Below are positions 1 to 10,588 of a stretch of 64,000 bases of DNA, one piece after another (position 1 is the first letter of the stretch; each line of letters begins with the position of its first letter). The translations under genes and the position numbers were made by a program. Origin of the DNA: Paratrimastix pyriformis (lineage: Eukaryota; Preaxostyla; Paratrimastigidae); assembly GCA_027972325.1 (NCBI GenBank), contig JAPMOS010000041.1, positions 180,001 through 244,000 of the forward strand. The letters are read 5' to 3'. The notes under the pieces are model-generated. The model was not told the DNA's origin, did no database searches, and saw only the letters and a program-made list of their open reading frames with translations.

Positions 1-2440
1 AGACCTTTTGCCAGAGAGAACGTGGGTGGCGGGTTCCGATAAGCCCAGAGAACCGTGCTGACATACCACAGACGGGAATGGGGCCCAAGTGGTCCCCGGA
101 CGAGCGAACGGCGAGAGGAGAAGGGGACTGAACTCCAAAACTCGAGGTCGACGCTGCGGGCGAACAAAGATAAAAAGGAAAATTTCGTAGGTTCAGATTT
201 TTCTAAATACTGTTTAGTGTCCGAATATGCTGAAACGAGGTGGATCACCTTGACGGACGGCGCTGAAGCCCCCATACAATGGAGTCCCGAACGAAAAAAG
301 ACGTGACCAGGAACGCAACTGATTGGGAAAAAACCCTATGGAATCAACCAGCGTGAAAGTCGCATCGGCTACAGTGTCGCGATCCCTGGGGAGGAGGAAA
401 ACCCATGCGACATGCCGAAGAGGGAACCTCGGAATTGTGGTTGCTGGAGATTCTGGTCTTGCTATAAGTTAGAGGAGAGCCCATGATAAAGACCCCATCA
501 AAAAGAGAGCTCACAAAACGTTTCTCCTGGAGAAAAGGTCATGCCAATGGTGATCCCCCCGAAGTGAAAGTTCTCAGGGGTAAGTTTAAAAACTTCTTCA
601 AGATCCCTCGGGGTGTTTCCGAATCAGCATCGAACGGCCGTTTTGGCCACCGACTCGACGGCGTTCCGCACCTAGTCTGGATTAGGCTGGGTAGTGGCCA
701 CCCAGCCTGAGCCAGGCTGGAATGTGTGCAGCGCACCCGAGTGGATCACCCCCAGGCTGGATTAGGATGCGAAAAGAGTGAATTTCACCGCACGGCTCGT
801 AGAACTAATATGCCGGCTTGCAGTGACCAAGCTCCGACATTCTGATCAATGCGGTCACTCTGCGCGTCTGCGAGTGTTGCTTTCCACTGACCCAAAGGAA
901 TATGTACCGTTTTCAGGTTTCATAGGCTATTTGATGAGTCGAACGGCTGAACCAGCATATACTCAATTGAGACTTGGTAACGCTCCTCAGCTCGCCACTG
1001 TTCTCTTTCAGCGAAGTATTTCCTTCAGAAAGTAAGCATACCATGGTCTTGTCTGCTGTTCTTTGCCCAAAAATTCGGGATGTTCTTGTGACGATAGAAT
1101 CGGAAAGCACCAGAGCCTTCCGATCGTTGTTCGGCCGATTTTCAATGAACTGGGTCACGTTCCACCACCTCTTGTCGTTCCTCCACCACCTCCTGCAGTC
1201 TGCCCATGATTTTCCAGCTGATCACCCGCTCTTCCGAGGTCTGTTACGTGTCCAGTCCACGCTCATTCGCGCCACTCGCCACTCACTCCACGATTGGCAT
1301 TGCTCCACGCACACATCCCTAACTGCAGAGGAGGCCTCGTGGCGCCGAACGTGGGCAGGTGCGGGTGGGCACGCGGCTGATGTCTCGCTGCCGACCTCCA
1401 ACGAGCTCCCGCTGGCCGACGTCGACTCTTCCAGGCGCTGACCTGGACCACCTGCTGATTCTCTTCCTCAAGCGCAAGGTCGCCCGCACCCGCCCGCCCC
1501 GCCCCGCCCCGCCCCGCCCAGGGGCGGGCTCCCCGGGGCATGGCACCGGCAGCGTTGGTGCGTGGGTGCGCAGGTTATGTGCGTCCAGGCGCTGGTCTTC
1601 CGCTGGCCGCACGCCGACGTGCTCGTCCTGCCCAGCGCCATGCTGACCCTGCTGCAGGCCGGCCCCCCGGTGCCCTCCCTGATGGGGGGGGGAGGGGGGG
1701 GGGGGGGGGGGGGGCAGCGGAAGTCCGGCGACGTGCACGGCCACCCGCTGGCCGAGCTGGACCTCTCCGGGCCGACCTGGCCTTCCAGGCCCACCTGATG
1801 CCACCCCGTGGCGCCCGTGGCGCCCGCCGCCCTGCCTGCTGACCGGGTGGCCCCCCAACCCCCCCTCCCCGGCAGGGCGTCCTGGTGACCCTGCCACCTC
1901 GCTCCTCCCGCTAGGCCGCCCGGACATTCTTCGGGGCTTCTCGAGCAGCAGGCATTCATGCACGTCGCCGAGGAGCGCATCGCGTCCGCCCCTGCCCCTG
2001 CCTGACCCTGCCCCTGCCGGTCGGACGCCTTGCTGCTGCTGCTGATCGGCTGCCGTGATGCGCGGACGCTACCGGGCTGCGGGTGGGTCTCGTCGGGGGG
2101 CAGGCCGGGGTCGTTCGACTTCCGGCGCACAGAGCGATGCCCACCCTGGGGCCTGGGCACCTCCATCCCGCCCTCGGCCGATGGGAGCCCCATCGGGGCC
2201 CATCGCCTGCAGCAGCGGCGGGAGCGTGCCGCCCCGGCCCACCTGGGAGTTTGTCCCAGGCAGTGGCCATGCCGCCGCCCCCCTCGTCCGGCGCGACCCC
2301 TGCGGCTCCGGGGTGGTCCCTGCCGACGCCGCCCTCCCTGTCGATGAACACGGCCGGCCCGCCTCCGCTGCCCACGTGCCGGCTCGGTCAGGGGATCTCC
2401 TTGGGCTACGACGTCCGCCCCCATCCTCATCCTCCCTCTT
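1..2440. other. Unassigned left end with GC-rich exon-like patches
   Basis: No gene could be defined. Bases 1-1300 are mixed-composition DNA with no long or recognisable reading frame. From about 1300 the GC content jumps and short plus-strand segments look exon-like, for example around 1575-1680 (reading QVMCVQALVFRWPHADVLVL and onward to LPSAMLTLLQ), but competing open frames exist on both strands because the GC-rich sequence has few stops. A G-run near 1684-1714 resembles the homopolymer tracts found inside introns elsewhere in the window, which would fit a broken-up intron-containing gene. Product and strand are undetermined. Confidence 0.3.
670..770. repeat. AGGCTGG palindromic repeat cluster, copy 1
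   Basis: This stretch repeats the heptamer AGGCTGG and its complement CCAGCCT several times in 100 bp, giving self-complementary arms (AGGCTGGGTAG facing CCACCCAGCCT). The same family recurs at 3810-3925. Nothing else explains it; it could be the remnant of a small inverted-repeat element. Confidence 0.5.
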
Positions 2441-2444
2441 CTGT

Positions 2445-3020
2445 CTACTGCACTTGGACTACGGCCACCCGCAGCTGCCCACGGTGGATCAGCGTGGAAT
2501 GATTCGCGCCGTGCCTGTCTGCCGCCCCTGACCCCCGTCTCGCATTTCGACACAGGCCAGTACAACGATAACCTGACGGGTCTGTAGGTTTGTCGTTTTG
2601 TGGTGTTGTGCGCGGACGTTGACAGACCAACGGTCTCAGCTTCTGCTCGAGTTCTCCCTTTTCGACATCCGTAATGCCTTTTCGGTTGGGTTTCACAATT
2701 TTTCTCATTTCCGACACACTCTCTTTGACATCCGTCATATCTTTTTTGAGGTCGTTCAAGATGGGTAGAAGGATGCCGCAAAGTTGCGCGGCCACGATTT
2801 CGCCCAGTTGGTTCGCCGTCAACTTGGATGATGCCATTTTGAACTGCTTTTGGGATTTTGAACTGTTTTTTGGAGCGGTTGGCCCTCTCTCTCTCTGGGT
2901 TGGAGCCTGATCATCCCGCTTTTTCTTTTCGTGCGCGTGTTTCCCTTTTTTTGTTTTGTTTTTCGAGCCAAAATTGAAGCTCATTGAGTCGCCACACATT
3001 GGCGTTGCTGGACATCTCAT
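2445..3020 (-). CDS. Hypothetical basic, coiled-coil-like open frame
   Basis: A 191-codon minus-strand frame. The first third is lysine-rich (KNKTKKGKHAHEKKKRDD), followed by a segment with spaced hydrophobics, MASSKLTANQLGEIVAAQL and then LPILNDLKKDMTDVKESVSEM, which looks like a short coiled coil. The last third is less protein-like. No family is recognised. A second basic frame lies upstream on the same strand at 3331-3753 (residues such as KERMSLIVRKRGRTDPKRG) and could be another exon. It could equally be the remnant of a transposon ORF1-like protein or chance, so confidence is low. Confidence 0.25.
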   Translation of the reverse strand: MRCPATPMCGDSMSFNFGSKNKTKKGKHAHEKKKRDDQAPTQRERGPTAPKNSSKSQKQFKMASSKLTANQLGEIVAAQLCGILLPILNDLKKDMTDVKESVSEMRKIVKPNRKGITDVEKGELEQKLRPLVCQRPRTTPQNDKPTDPSGYRCTGLCRNARRGSGAADRHGANHSTLIHRGQLRVAVVQVQ

Positions 3021-3809
3021 TTATCTGTTGTCACTTTTTTGCCACCCCCCGTATCTCCAAGTCGACCATCTCTAACTTTCACTGTTTGTTCAACGTGTCT
3101 CTCTTCACACCCCAGGACTATCCGATCGCCCCGGTATCTGCGTGGCTGCGTGGAGCCTGGGGCTCCGACTCCCTGATCTGAGATTCGCAACGCGAAAGGC
3201 CCGGTCTGACTTCTCTGGGTCTGCATCGCTGTTTTGTTTTCGATCTTTCTTCACATTTTACAGGAATCTCTCGTTGGAACTCTTCCGTTGTTGAACCTCT
3301 TGAACCAAATACAGCATGTCTCTCTGGTTTTCATGAGACTCGACCTGTAATTGTTGCTGTCGGGTTCAAAGGATTTACCAGCAAGAACGACCCGATGCCC
3401 GAGGAATCGAGAGCGAGTCTACCTGGTCTAATGTCCTTCCTCCTCTTTTTCCAATGCTCCATCATGTCTTTGTGAGGTCCTGATCGAGCAGCCCCTCTTT
3501 TTGGGTCTGTTCGCCCCCTTTTCCTCACAATCAAGCTCATCCTTTCTTTTGGGTTTTCAGTCCAAGTGGCCCGTGCTGTTTTTTTAGGTCTTGGCGTGGT
3601 TCTCAAGGCTGAGTTCTGCTGCTTCATCTGGTGTCCTGTTTTTGGCTGGGATAATCTGCAAGTAGGGCTTTTTGGCTGGAATATAGGATCGTCGTTCACT
3701 TGTTTGAAGGTGGTTCGGGAGCTCGGTTCAAAGGGAAATGGCGAGGAAATCAAAAAAAAAAAAGATCGCGGGCCCGGCGTTCGACCAGTTAGACTGGGCT
3801 TTTCCCTGG

Positions 3810-3925
3810 TTCAGGCTGGGGCCCAGGCTGGCCCAGCCTAAATTTTAGCCTCCCAACTGGTCATCCAGGCTAGGTTCTAGGCTGGCCCAGCCCCAGCCTG
3901 GCCCAGCCTGGGCGGCGAACGCCGT
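3810..3925. repeat. AGGCTGG palindromic repeat cluster, copy 2
   Basis: About ten copies of AGGCTGG or CCAGCCT occur in 115 bp, arranged as GGGCCCAGGCTGGCCCAGCC and mirror forms, so the single strand could fold into alternative hairpins. It follows an A-run at about 3753-3763. It shares its core with the cluster at 670-770, which implies a dispersed repeat family. Confidence 0.55.
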
Positions 3926-4329
3926 CGGACGTGCAGACGTGGATTGTCCCCTCGGATAGCCGCTCGCCCCGAGGTCAGAGTGACTCTTTCCGGAATTGAA
4001 CTGTTTTCTTGTTTGCTTGATTTGAATGCACACCACTGAGAATTACCCAATCTCTCTGACTTGCAAAGAATTAACAACTGTTTTTTTCTGCTTCTGAGGC
4101 AGTGTACTTTTCCGGAAGCGGTTGAGATCATCAAGATTTTCTCCCTCCAAGTGGATCGCATCGTTTACACCCGGACCGGGAAACAATACCGTCTGCAGAC
4201 CTTGTTCACGCATCGCATTTCTTTTCGAAAAACCAAACAGAGATTCGTTCAGAGGCCGAATTTACGATTGGAAGGCGTTCGCACTCGAGGAAGCATAACG
4301 ATTGGGAAATCGTCTGTTTTCTCCCTCCA

Positions 4330-5477
4330 GCTGCCCCTTCGACGACAACTCCCGGGCCGGCGACTCCGCCTGCTCAGTCGACTGACTCGACTCCCCGGTC
4401 GCCTGACAAGGCTTTGCCCGACAAGACCCAACGGGCCACCATCATTGAGGAGGATTCGGACTCGCTGGGCCGATTTCACTTTGATCCTTCTCGAGCTCCT
4501 CTTTTCCCCCCACTCCCTTTTTGCGCGACCGGATTCCTCACCACTCGAACCCCTCTCCTGTGTGCCATCATTCCTCCATCCAACATCGCCGCACCCAACG
4601 GCGAGGGCCAGATCCTCAACAAGGGACTGAACTTCTCTCTGAGGCCGTCCTCCAGTTCCACGCCGCCGGAAACCTTCTCCCTGCTGGCAGCGCCTGTTCC
4701 TTCGTCTTCTGGAGATGTCCCCGTGGATCATCCCGTCCCCACCAGTCAACGAGATCTGACTGTTTGGCCTGATGAGGTCTGTTTGCTTAGCAATCAATCG
4801 TCATTGTTCCGCCAGCTCGACCTCGATGCCACATCCGGAGAGGAATCGACCTCCAGCGACGACTGTGTGGGGCCAGTTGGCCTCCCCCCAAAGAAGGGGG
4901 AATATTGCGTTACTGCGATCTTGGGCCACTGTTTTGATGCCGGGCAACTCCTTTTGAAGGTGCAATGGAAAGGGTTTGGTCATGAGGAAGATAGTTGGGA
5001 ATGGTATGAGCCAAATTGTCGGGGAAACATCAAGGTCTGCCGCTGAATGATTGTTTTGACCCAAACGGTTTTTTCTTTCCACAGGCGGAGAAGTACATCA
5101 AGGAGAACAAGCGGTTGATCGATGCCAAACTTCCGTCTGCGGACCCTCCTGAGGCTGAGGAAGAGGGCCACGCCAGCCCGAGCGACGTGACGAGCCCGAC
5201 CGACGAGACGAGCGCGGTCCCTGGGCGGTCCCTCGTTTGCCAAACCGGTCCCGACCGGTCGGGACCAAACCGGTCGGTCTTTCGACCCTTGGGAACCCTA
5301 TCATCGTCCCGGAATCTCGTGGCCGGACCCAGTTCTTCAACAAGCTGGTTTCGATCGAGCCTGGTCGATCGGTTTGGCTGCGGCCTTCGCCGCGTCGCGC
5401 CGAGCTCTGCCGGCGAGGCCCTTTTTGGTGCCGGGTTCGGCGGCGATTCTCGGGGTCTAAGTTCCCACGTTAATTAA
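4330..5477 (+). CDS. Chromodomain protein
   Basis: Two exons are clear. The first runs from a splice acceptor at about 4329 to 5034 and the second from 5085 to the stop at 5475-5477; the 50-bp intron starts GTCTGC and ends CCACAG. The first exon opens with a Pro/Ser/Thr-rich stretch (AAPSTTTPGPATPPAQSTDS), then a Ser/Asp/Glu-rich linker, then a chromodomain at about 4897-5030 with the hallmark aromatic and WKG residues (EYCVTAILG, LLKVQWKGFG, DSWEWYEPN). Splicing joins NIK to AEKYIKENKRL, completing the C-terminal helix of the domain. Chromodomains typically bind methylated histone tails, so a nuclear chromatin role is inferred. An upstream exon near 4080-4320 is likely but its start codon is unresolved. 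No integrase precedes it, which argues against a chromovirus tail, though domestication is possible. Confidence 0.8.
5247..5266. repeat. Perfect 20-bp palindrome
   Basis: GGTCCCGACCGGTCGGGACC is fully self-complementary and sits among further ACCGGTC motifs at 5244-5280. It lies within the second exon of the chromodomain gene, downstream of the domain. It may be compositional, or a footprint of an inserted element. Confidence 0.6.
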
Positions 5478-5489
5478 CGTTACAAAGTT

Positions 5490-7038
5490 TGAACGGCTTA
5501 GGATGTGGCACCAAATGATAGTCTCTGACGATCGTTGCCGACAATTTCTTTTGACTGAGAACTATCCCATCGATTTGGCACAAAGAGGCCGGGACAATTG
5601 GTACACAGTAGGCAAAAGCTGCTGAAGCAACTGAAGTCATGACGCGGGGTACTACGCCAGAGGTAGCGTGTTCAACCAAGGCCTTGAGTGCGTCTGGACA
5701 TAATGCCCCCTGTGTGGAATGAAAGACTCTTTCAGACACATGATCTTGGTGTGCCCACAGATGAGGGTTGCCCGGGAAAAGAGGTTCAAGAAACTACAGG
5801 CAGCGGAGAAGGAAGCACTTGATAGGTGGTTGAAAGAGGAGGATGATATAGCCAGGATGAAGGAGGCACAGAAAGTCCAGGAAGAGGCAGAGGAGGTGCA
5901 AGCATTGCGAGCAATGATAGCGGTGCAGCAAGAAGATGGACTGATTGCTTTCCGAGGGAAAACGATGGAGAGGGAGGTATTCTGGAAGATGTTTCGGAGG
6001 TATCGGCAAAGCGTGATGAGGAAGGGGAAAAGTTGGGCGGAGATGACAGCGGGATTTGTGGAGGAAGCAGTGAGACTCCATGAGCGATACACGCAGGGAA
6101 CGGTACTTGGCGGACAGAGGGTTGTGAAAGATGAGAATGCATGGGCCACGCCACATCAATGGAGTACTGTCATGGCAGATGCTTTCGGGCTGTGTACAAT
6201 GCTGTTCTGTCATCCTGGGAATGTGGACCCGACGTACGAGGAATACTGCACACCAGCAGAGGAGGATAGGGTTTGGAGCAAGATTTGATGGATTTGAGAG
6301 AGTAAATGAGGATAGCGAGCTCTTGGCATTTGCGAACCCTGAATATGAACAAGCGGCAATGGATCAGCTCTTTCGGAAAATCGCGGAAAGAGTGAAGAAC
6401 CCGAGAGCCATGAGGTGCGTGATGGTTATTCCGTACGGACCTGGAATGCCGAACAGAGATGGAATCGGGAGCGGGTTGGATATTATCCGCAAGACGATCA
6501 CAATGGAAAAGGTCGACGCAATGGTTAGGAGATTGCGGTGTTTGAAGCGGGGACATTCCAATTCTGGCGGGCGAATTTCTGGAAGGACGGAATTATAGGT
6601 GCTGGTAATGCTCCTTGGCCTGTGGGAATTATCATGGTGGAGAATGCCGCTTGTAGAGAAAAGTATCCGGTGGATGGAGAGGCCTACGCAAGAATGAAGG
6701 AAATGATGACAAGACAAGCAGGGGTGCAGGGGGTTCATTTTGGAGACGTGGGCAAAACTGAAGATTGCTGTGCTATGATGGCAAGGGAAGTTCGGAAGAA
6801 AGTGTCAAGGAGACTCGAGTGTCTCTGTAACCCGAGAACTTATCACAAAGGTGAATGCGAGCTGGCGGCTGAGATGGGAATTCTGGATGTCTGGACAGAA
6901 AGAGAATGGAAGAAGGCAATGATTAGTGCGAAGAACTGGGGAGAAACTTTTCAGATTGCCCGAGAGATGAGACCAATCCCCCCTGAGGGGGGACAGAACC
7001 CACCCCCCCCCGGAAGGGGGAGGGAGGGTGTGGGCTGA
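5490..7038 (+). mobile_element. Degenerate retroelement-like fossil with zinc knuckle and Dam-like methyltransferase segment
   Basis: A plus-strand relic, broken into a few open segments. Near 5710 it has a C-x2-C, H, C zinc-knuckle pattern (CPLCG ... RHMILVCPQ) of the type found at the C-terminal side of retroelement polymerase or RNase H regions. This is followed by a charged helical region and then, from about 6150 to 6700, a segment resembling the Dam or phage N6-adenine methyltransferase family: a WST...ADAFGL opening, a D/E-rich turn, a catalytic-loop-like AFANP motif, and a VIPYGPG strand. Methyltransferase domains of this type are known from DIRS-type retroelements, which is the nearest family suggestion, but no reverse transcriptase or tyrosine recombinase is visible here. 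It looks old and non-functional. Confidence 0.5.
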
Positions 7039-7310
7039 GAGGGCGTTGGGCCCGCCAGAGGGCGGGCAAGCGCCGGGCGACTGGAGCATTAAGCTCTGGT
7101 CTGCCAATTGGAGCCTGCACCCGCTCGGTAATTTCGGTTGCCGGGGTGGGTTTGTATAAAAAAAAAAAACGTCTGGACATCCGTAAGTATTTGTGCTCCT
7201 CCTATTCTGATTTTATAGGCACTCGCTCAAGTAGTTACCCGAACGCAAACTGTCTCGAGAGATCTGCGGGTTTGTGCCTAAAGTTCTCGCTTCACATTCT
7301 TGGTTTCAGG

Positions 7311-8464
7311 ATCGTCCCCGCCCGGTTCCGACGGAAATCGCGACAAAGAAGAGGAACAAACCCAGGCCAAAACGAGACGATACTGTCTGCGTTTTCGAGG
7401 AATTTGTTTTTTTTTTTAATTGACTCTCACTAGGATGATGAGGGGACGGCGAGAAAGAAGCGTGGCCGTCGCAAGGGTCCTCCTCGAAAACGGACCGAAC
7501 ACGACGAGGACGACGAGGATGATGAGGACGCGCAGGAGGACAAGGATGACGAGGACGCCGCGAAGGCCACTGCAGCCAAAACCACGAAGGCCGCTGCAGC
7601 CGCGAAGGCCACTGCAGCCGCGAAGCCCGCTGCAGCCGCGAAGCCCGCTGCAGCCGCGAAGCCCGCTGCACCCGCGAAGCCCGCTGCAGCCGCGAAGCCC
7701 GCTGCACCCGCGAAGCCCGCTGCAGCCGCGAAGCCCGCTGCACCCGCGAAGCCCGCTGCACCCGCGAAGCCCGCTGCAGCCAAGGAGGGGGCGGCCCAGC
7801 AGCCCCTCCAGCAACCCGGCGCGCAGGAGGGGGCGGCCCAGCAACCCCTCCAGCAACCCGAGCAACCCGCGCAGGAGGGGGCGGCCCAGCAACCCCTCCA
7901 GCAACCCGGCGCGCAGGAGGGGGCGGCCCAGCAACCCCTCCAGCAACCCGGCGCCCTGGAACCCGAAGCCCAAGCCGCGGAGATGCCGGCAGCAGGCGAA
8001 GAGCCGGACCAGGTCGCCAATCCCCCCCCCCCCCCCCCCCCCCCCCCAGTTCGCCGCATCATTTCCTGTCCGATTGATCATCCCTTTGCTCTAGACACTT
8101 CCTCTACTTCCTCTGGGAGTTGGTGACGATTGGATGTTGATATTTGGATTCTCATCCCTTTTTCTGTGTCCCTTGCCTCTCGCAGTCTCCTTCGAACAAG
8201 GACAAGGACGAATTGCCTCATTCATCCACCAATCCAACTCGGACGCCTTCGCCCCCCAAACCACCCTCTTCGCCTCGTTCGCCCAACGGTGAAGGCCTTC
8301 CCACCTACGAGCGACTGCGCTCGGAGAACGAGCAACTGCGCTCGGAGAACGAGCGACTGCGCTCGGAGAACGAGCAACTGCGCTCAAGGGTAGGCCAATT
8401 GGAGGAAGAAATCAGCGACCTGCGGGGCATCCTCAACAGGATGATGCCGACACCAGTTAAATAA
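7311..8464 (+). CDS. Basic/acidic Ala-Lys-Pro repeat protein with C-terminal leucine zipper
   Basis: Three exons are supported: about 7311-7384, 7434-8012 and 8186-8464. Introns start GTCTGC (7385) and GTCGCC (8013), and the second holds a run of about 25 C. The joined protein has basic clusters (KKRNKPRPKR, KKRGRRKGPPRKR) that look like nuclear localisation signals, an Asp/Glu tract, about ten imperfect KPAAAA/KPAAPA units (7600-7785) like the tail of linker histone H1, then four GAAQQPLQQP-type units. The last exon is Ser/Pro-rich and ends with heptads (RLRSENEQ three times in a row, then LRSRVGQLEEE) that form a dimerising coiled coil. The stop codon overlaps an AATAAA. A nuclear DNA-binding or scaffold role is inferred; no family is recognised. 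The 5' exon upstream of 7311 is unresolved. Confidence 0.65.
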
Positions 8465-9016
8465 AAAGCCAACGTCACGGCTACTTTGTCGAGTTTTCTG
8501 CAGTCAAAAAAACAAAAAAAAAAAAAAAGCTCGCCAAGTCCATGGCCACCGAGAGGATCACCCGCGCCGTGACCAAGGTGGCCCCGCAAGACACCACCCT
8601 CCTCGAGTCCCGGGTGAGGGTGGCCGCCGGCTGAGGCCTTTGTGTGGGGGGTGGGTGTGGGGTTTTGGGTGTATGATGGTCCCACCCGAAAAATAAAAAA
8701 AAAAATGGTCGACGCGCGAATCGATCCCCTGTCCACATCCTTTTCTCAAGTCGAACGTGGCCGAGTGGTGGTTGTGGGTTGAGCGGCACTTCCATGCCGG
8801 TCTTCAGCTCCTCGAGCGGGTGAAGTTGCCCACCCTTGATGGCAGCAGGGGTTGGGGGGAGGGCTGGCGGGTTATTCGGATTTGCGGCAAAAAGAAAGAA
8901 AAAGAGCCCGGTCGGGTGACACATGACAGTTATTGGGTCCCACAAGGAGGTTGAGGCTCCGCTTCGGGTAAACTGCGCAAGTGGCCTTGCGCTCCGAGGA
9001 CTTTTGGGTCCCACAT
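8465..9016. other. Intergenic or unresolved exon-like segment
   Basis: An A-rich run (8506-8527) is followed by two short conserved-looking open stretches at 8528-8610 and 8756-8840. Both strands are open there: the plus strand reads LAKSMATERITRAVTKVAP, the minus strand reads GGQLHPLEELKTGMEVPLN. I cannot decide the strand or name a family. A further A-run lies at 8695-8705. Confidence 0.25.
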
Positions 9017-10256
9017 TTACAAATTGCAGGCGTCGGGCAGGGGCTGCGCACCCTGGTACTGCTTGCAGATGGCCTTGATGATGTCGGGGGCCCCCTGGGG
9101 TGTCTCGCAAGGGAACAGGTCCCAAAGGCAGGACCGCTTGCCGGCAATGTACAGCGTGGGCGACCAGACGGCCCCCGCGGCGGAGGCCTGCTTGGCGGAG
9201 GCCGTCAGAAGGGCGGGGCCGTGCTCGAAGGCGCAGGTCTGGAGATCGGTGGCGTTCAGACTGCCAAGGGAGACATGGACAACCAATGAGGCTCGCCGGG
9301 CACTCAATCCCCCAGGGCGAGCAGACCGAATCATGATCTTCCCCCTCCTCCTCCTCCTCCTCCTCCTCCCTCCTCCCTCCTCCACCTTCCCCTCCCCCCC
9401 CCTTCTCCACTTCCCCCATTGGTCCCCCCGTTCCCCATACACCATCATCAGTCACCCAACACAGCCATAGTTCCCACGCGGAACGGACCCCAGGGCCTGG
9501 GCGCACTCGTCCGAGGGCAGCGGGATGCGGGATTGGTTCTGGTTGAGGCAGTGCATGTACTGCAGGGCGGCGGCCAGCGGGTACTTGTTCAAGGCGCACA
9601 GCTCAAACATGTCCCCGATGGCTTCCGATTGCCCCTGCGCGTGGGGTTGGCGAGGATGGGATGGAGGGCCAGTATGATCAGCTGCTGTGTGAAGGAGGGT
9701 GGAGGGCAGCGGGGAAAAATGCCTTGAAAAGAGCCAGGGGGTCGGCCAAGGATGAGGGAAATGAAGCCAAAGCAGCAGCAAGCAGCAAGCAGCAAGCAGC
9801 AAGCAGCAAGCAGCAAGCAGCAAGCAGCAAGCAGCAAGCAGCAAGCAGCAAGCAGCAAGAGAAGCAGCAAGAGAAGCAGCAAGAGTAAGCAGTAAGCAGT
9901 AAGTAAGCAGTAAGCAGTAAGCAGTAAGCAGGAAGCAGGAAGCAGGAAGCAGTAAGCAGCAAGCAGCAGCAGCGGGGGCGGATCGGAGGGACCAGAACCC
10001 GGTGGGGTACGTGGCCAGGGGCTCGGCGATGTAGCCGATGGTCAGGTCCATGATCGAACCCACGGCTTCCTGCACTTGGACGAATTGCTGGGGACGGGGA
10101 AAGAGAGGCGGGACGTGTGTGAGTGGATTGGACTCAAGCGAGTTGATCGGATGAAAGTCGGCGGATGGGGTGGCTGAGGGCCGGACCTCACTGAGGGAGG
10201 CCATGTCGGGGCACTTCGCCTCGCCGTAGTATTCCACCTTGACCCGATCGTCGTTA
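9017..10256 (-). CDS. GILT-like lysosomal thiol reductase
   Basis: Exons read right to left. About 10200-10256 carries VKVEYYGEAKCPDMASL, the strand-turn leading into the active-site motif. About 9985-10100 carries VQEAVGSIMDLTIGYIAEPL. About 9460-9640 carries EAIGDMFELCALNKYPLAAA, corresponding to the family signature region GN...EC. 9017-9290 carries LNATDLQTCAFEHGPALL and SPTLYIAGKRSCLW, the thioredoxin-like core end, with a stop at 9017-9019. GILT proteins reduce disulphides of proteins in lysosomes or are secreted. The usual CXXC reads CPDM here, so the second cysteine is missing. A 5' exon with a signal peptide probably lies between 10260 and 10360 but is not fixed. One intron contains a 7-bp repeat array. 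The gene is in tandem with the LRR gene. Confidence 0.7.
9773..9970. repeat. AGCAAGC heptanucleotide array in an intron
   Basis: The unit AGCAAGC is repeated about a dozen times from 9775 and grades into GAAGCAGCAA and AGTAAGC variants. It lies in the GILT-like gene between the second and third conserved exons. Confidence 0.85.
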
Positions 10257-10588
10257 CTGGGGGAGCGAGCACACCAGGGAGAGACCAGAGGGACAACATG
10301 GGGGACATGGGATGATGACGGCGCAGGAGGATGAGGGGGGGCGCGAGGGGATTCCACGTCCAACGATCAATATCAATCAACGACCAGCCCCCTCGGAGCG
10401 AGCGCGCACAGCCCATCAACCCTCCCGTGATGCACGTGCCGGGGCGGTGGGTGGCTGGGAGCGGGATGGATCGCGCGGACGGACCCGTGTGCGGAGCGGG
10501 CCGGGGCCGGGAGAGCCTTGGGAGCCTCGCCTGGAGGGTGCCAGCGGACAAAATCAGAATCAGGGGACAAATAAGATCAGGGGGAGAA

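Noticed and set aside
4330-5477. Chromovirus integrase tail
   Set aside because: A chromodomain can be the end of a chromovirus integrase, but no integrase or reverse transcriptase precedes it and the frame is split by a host-type intron.
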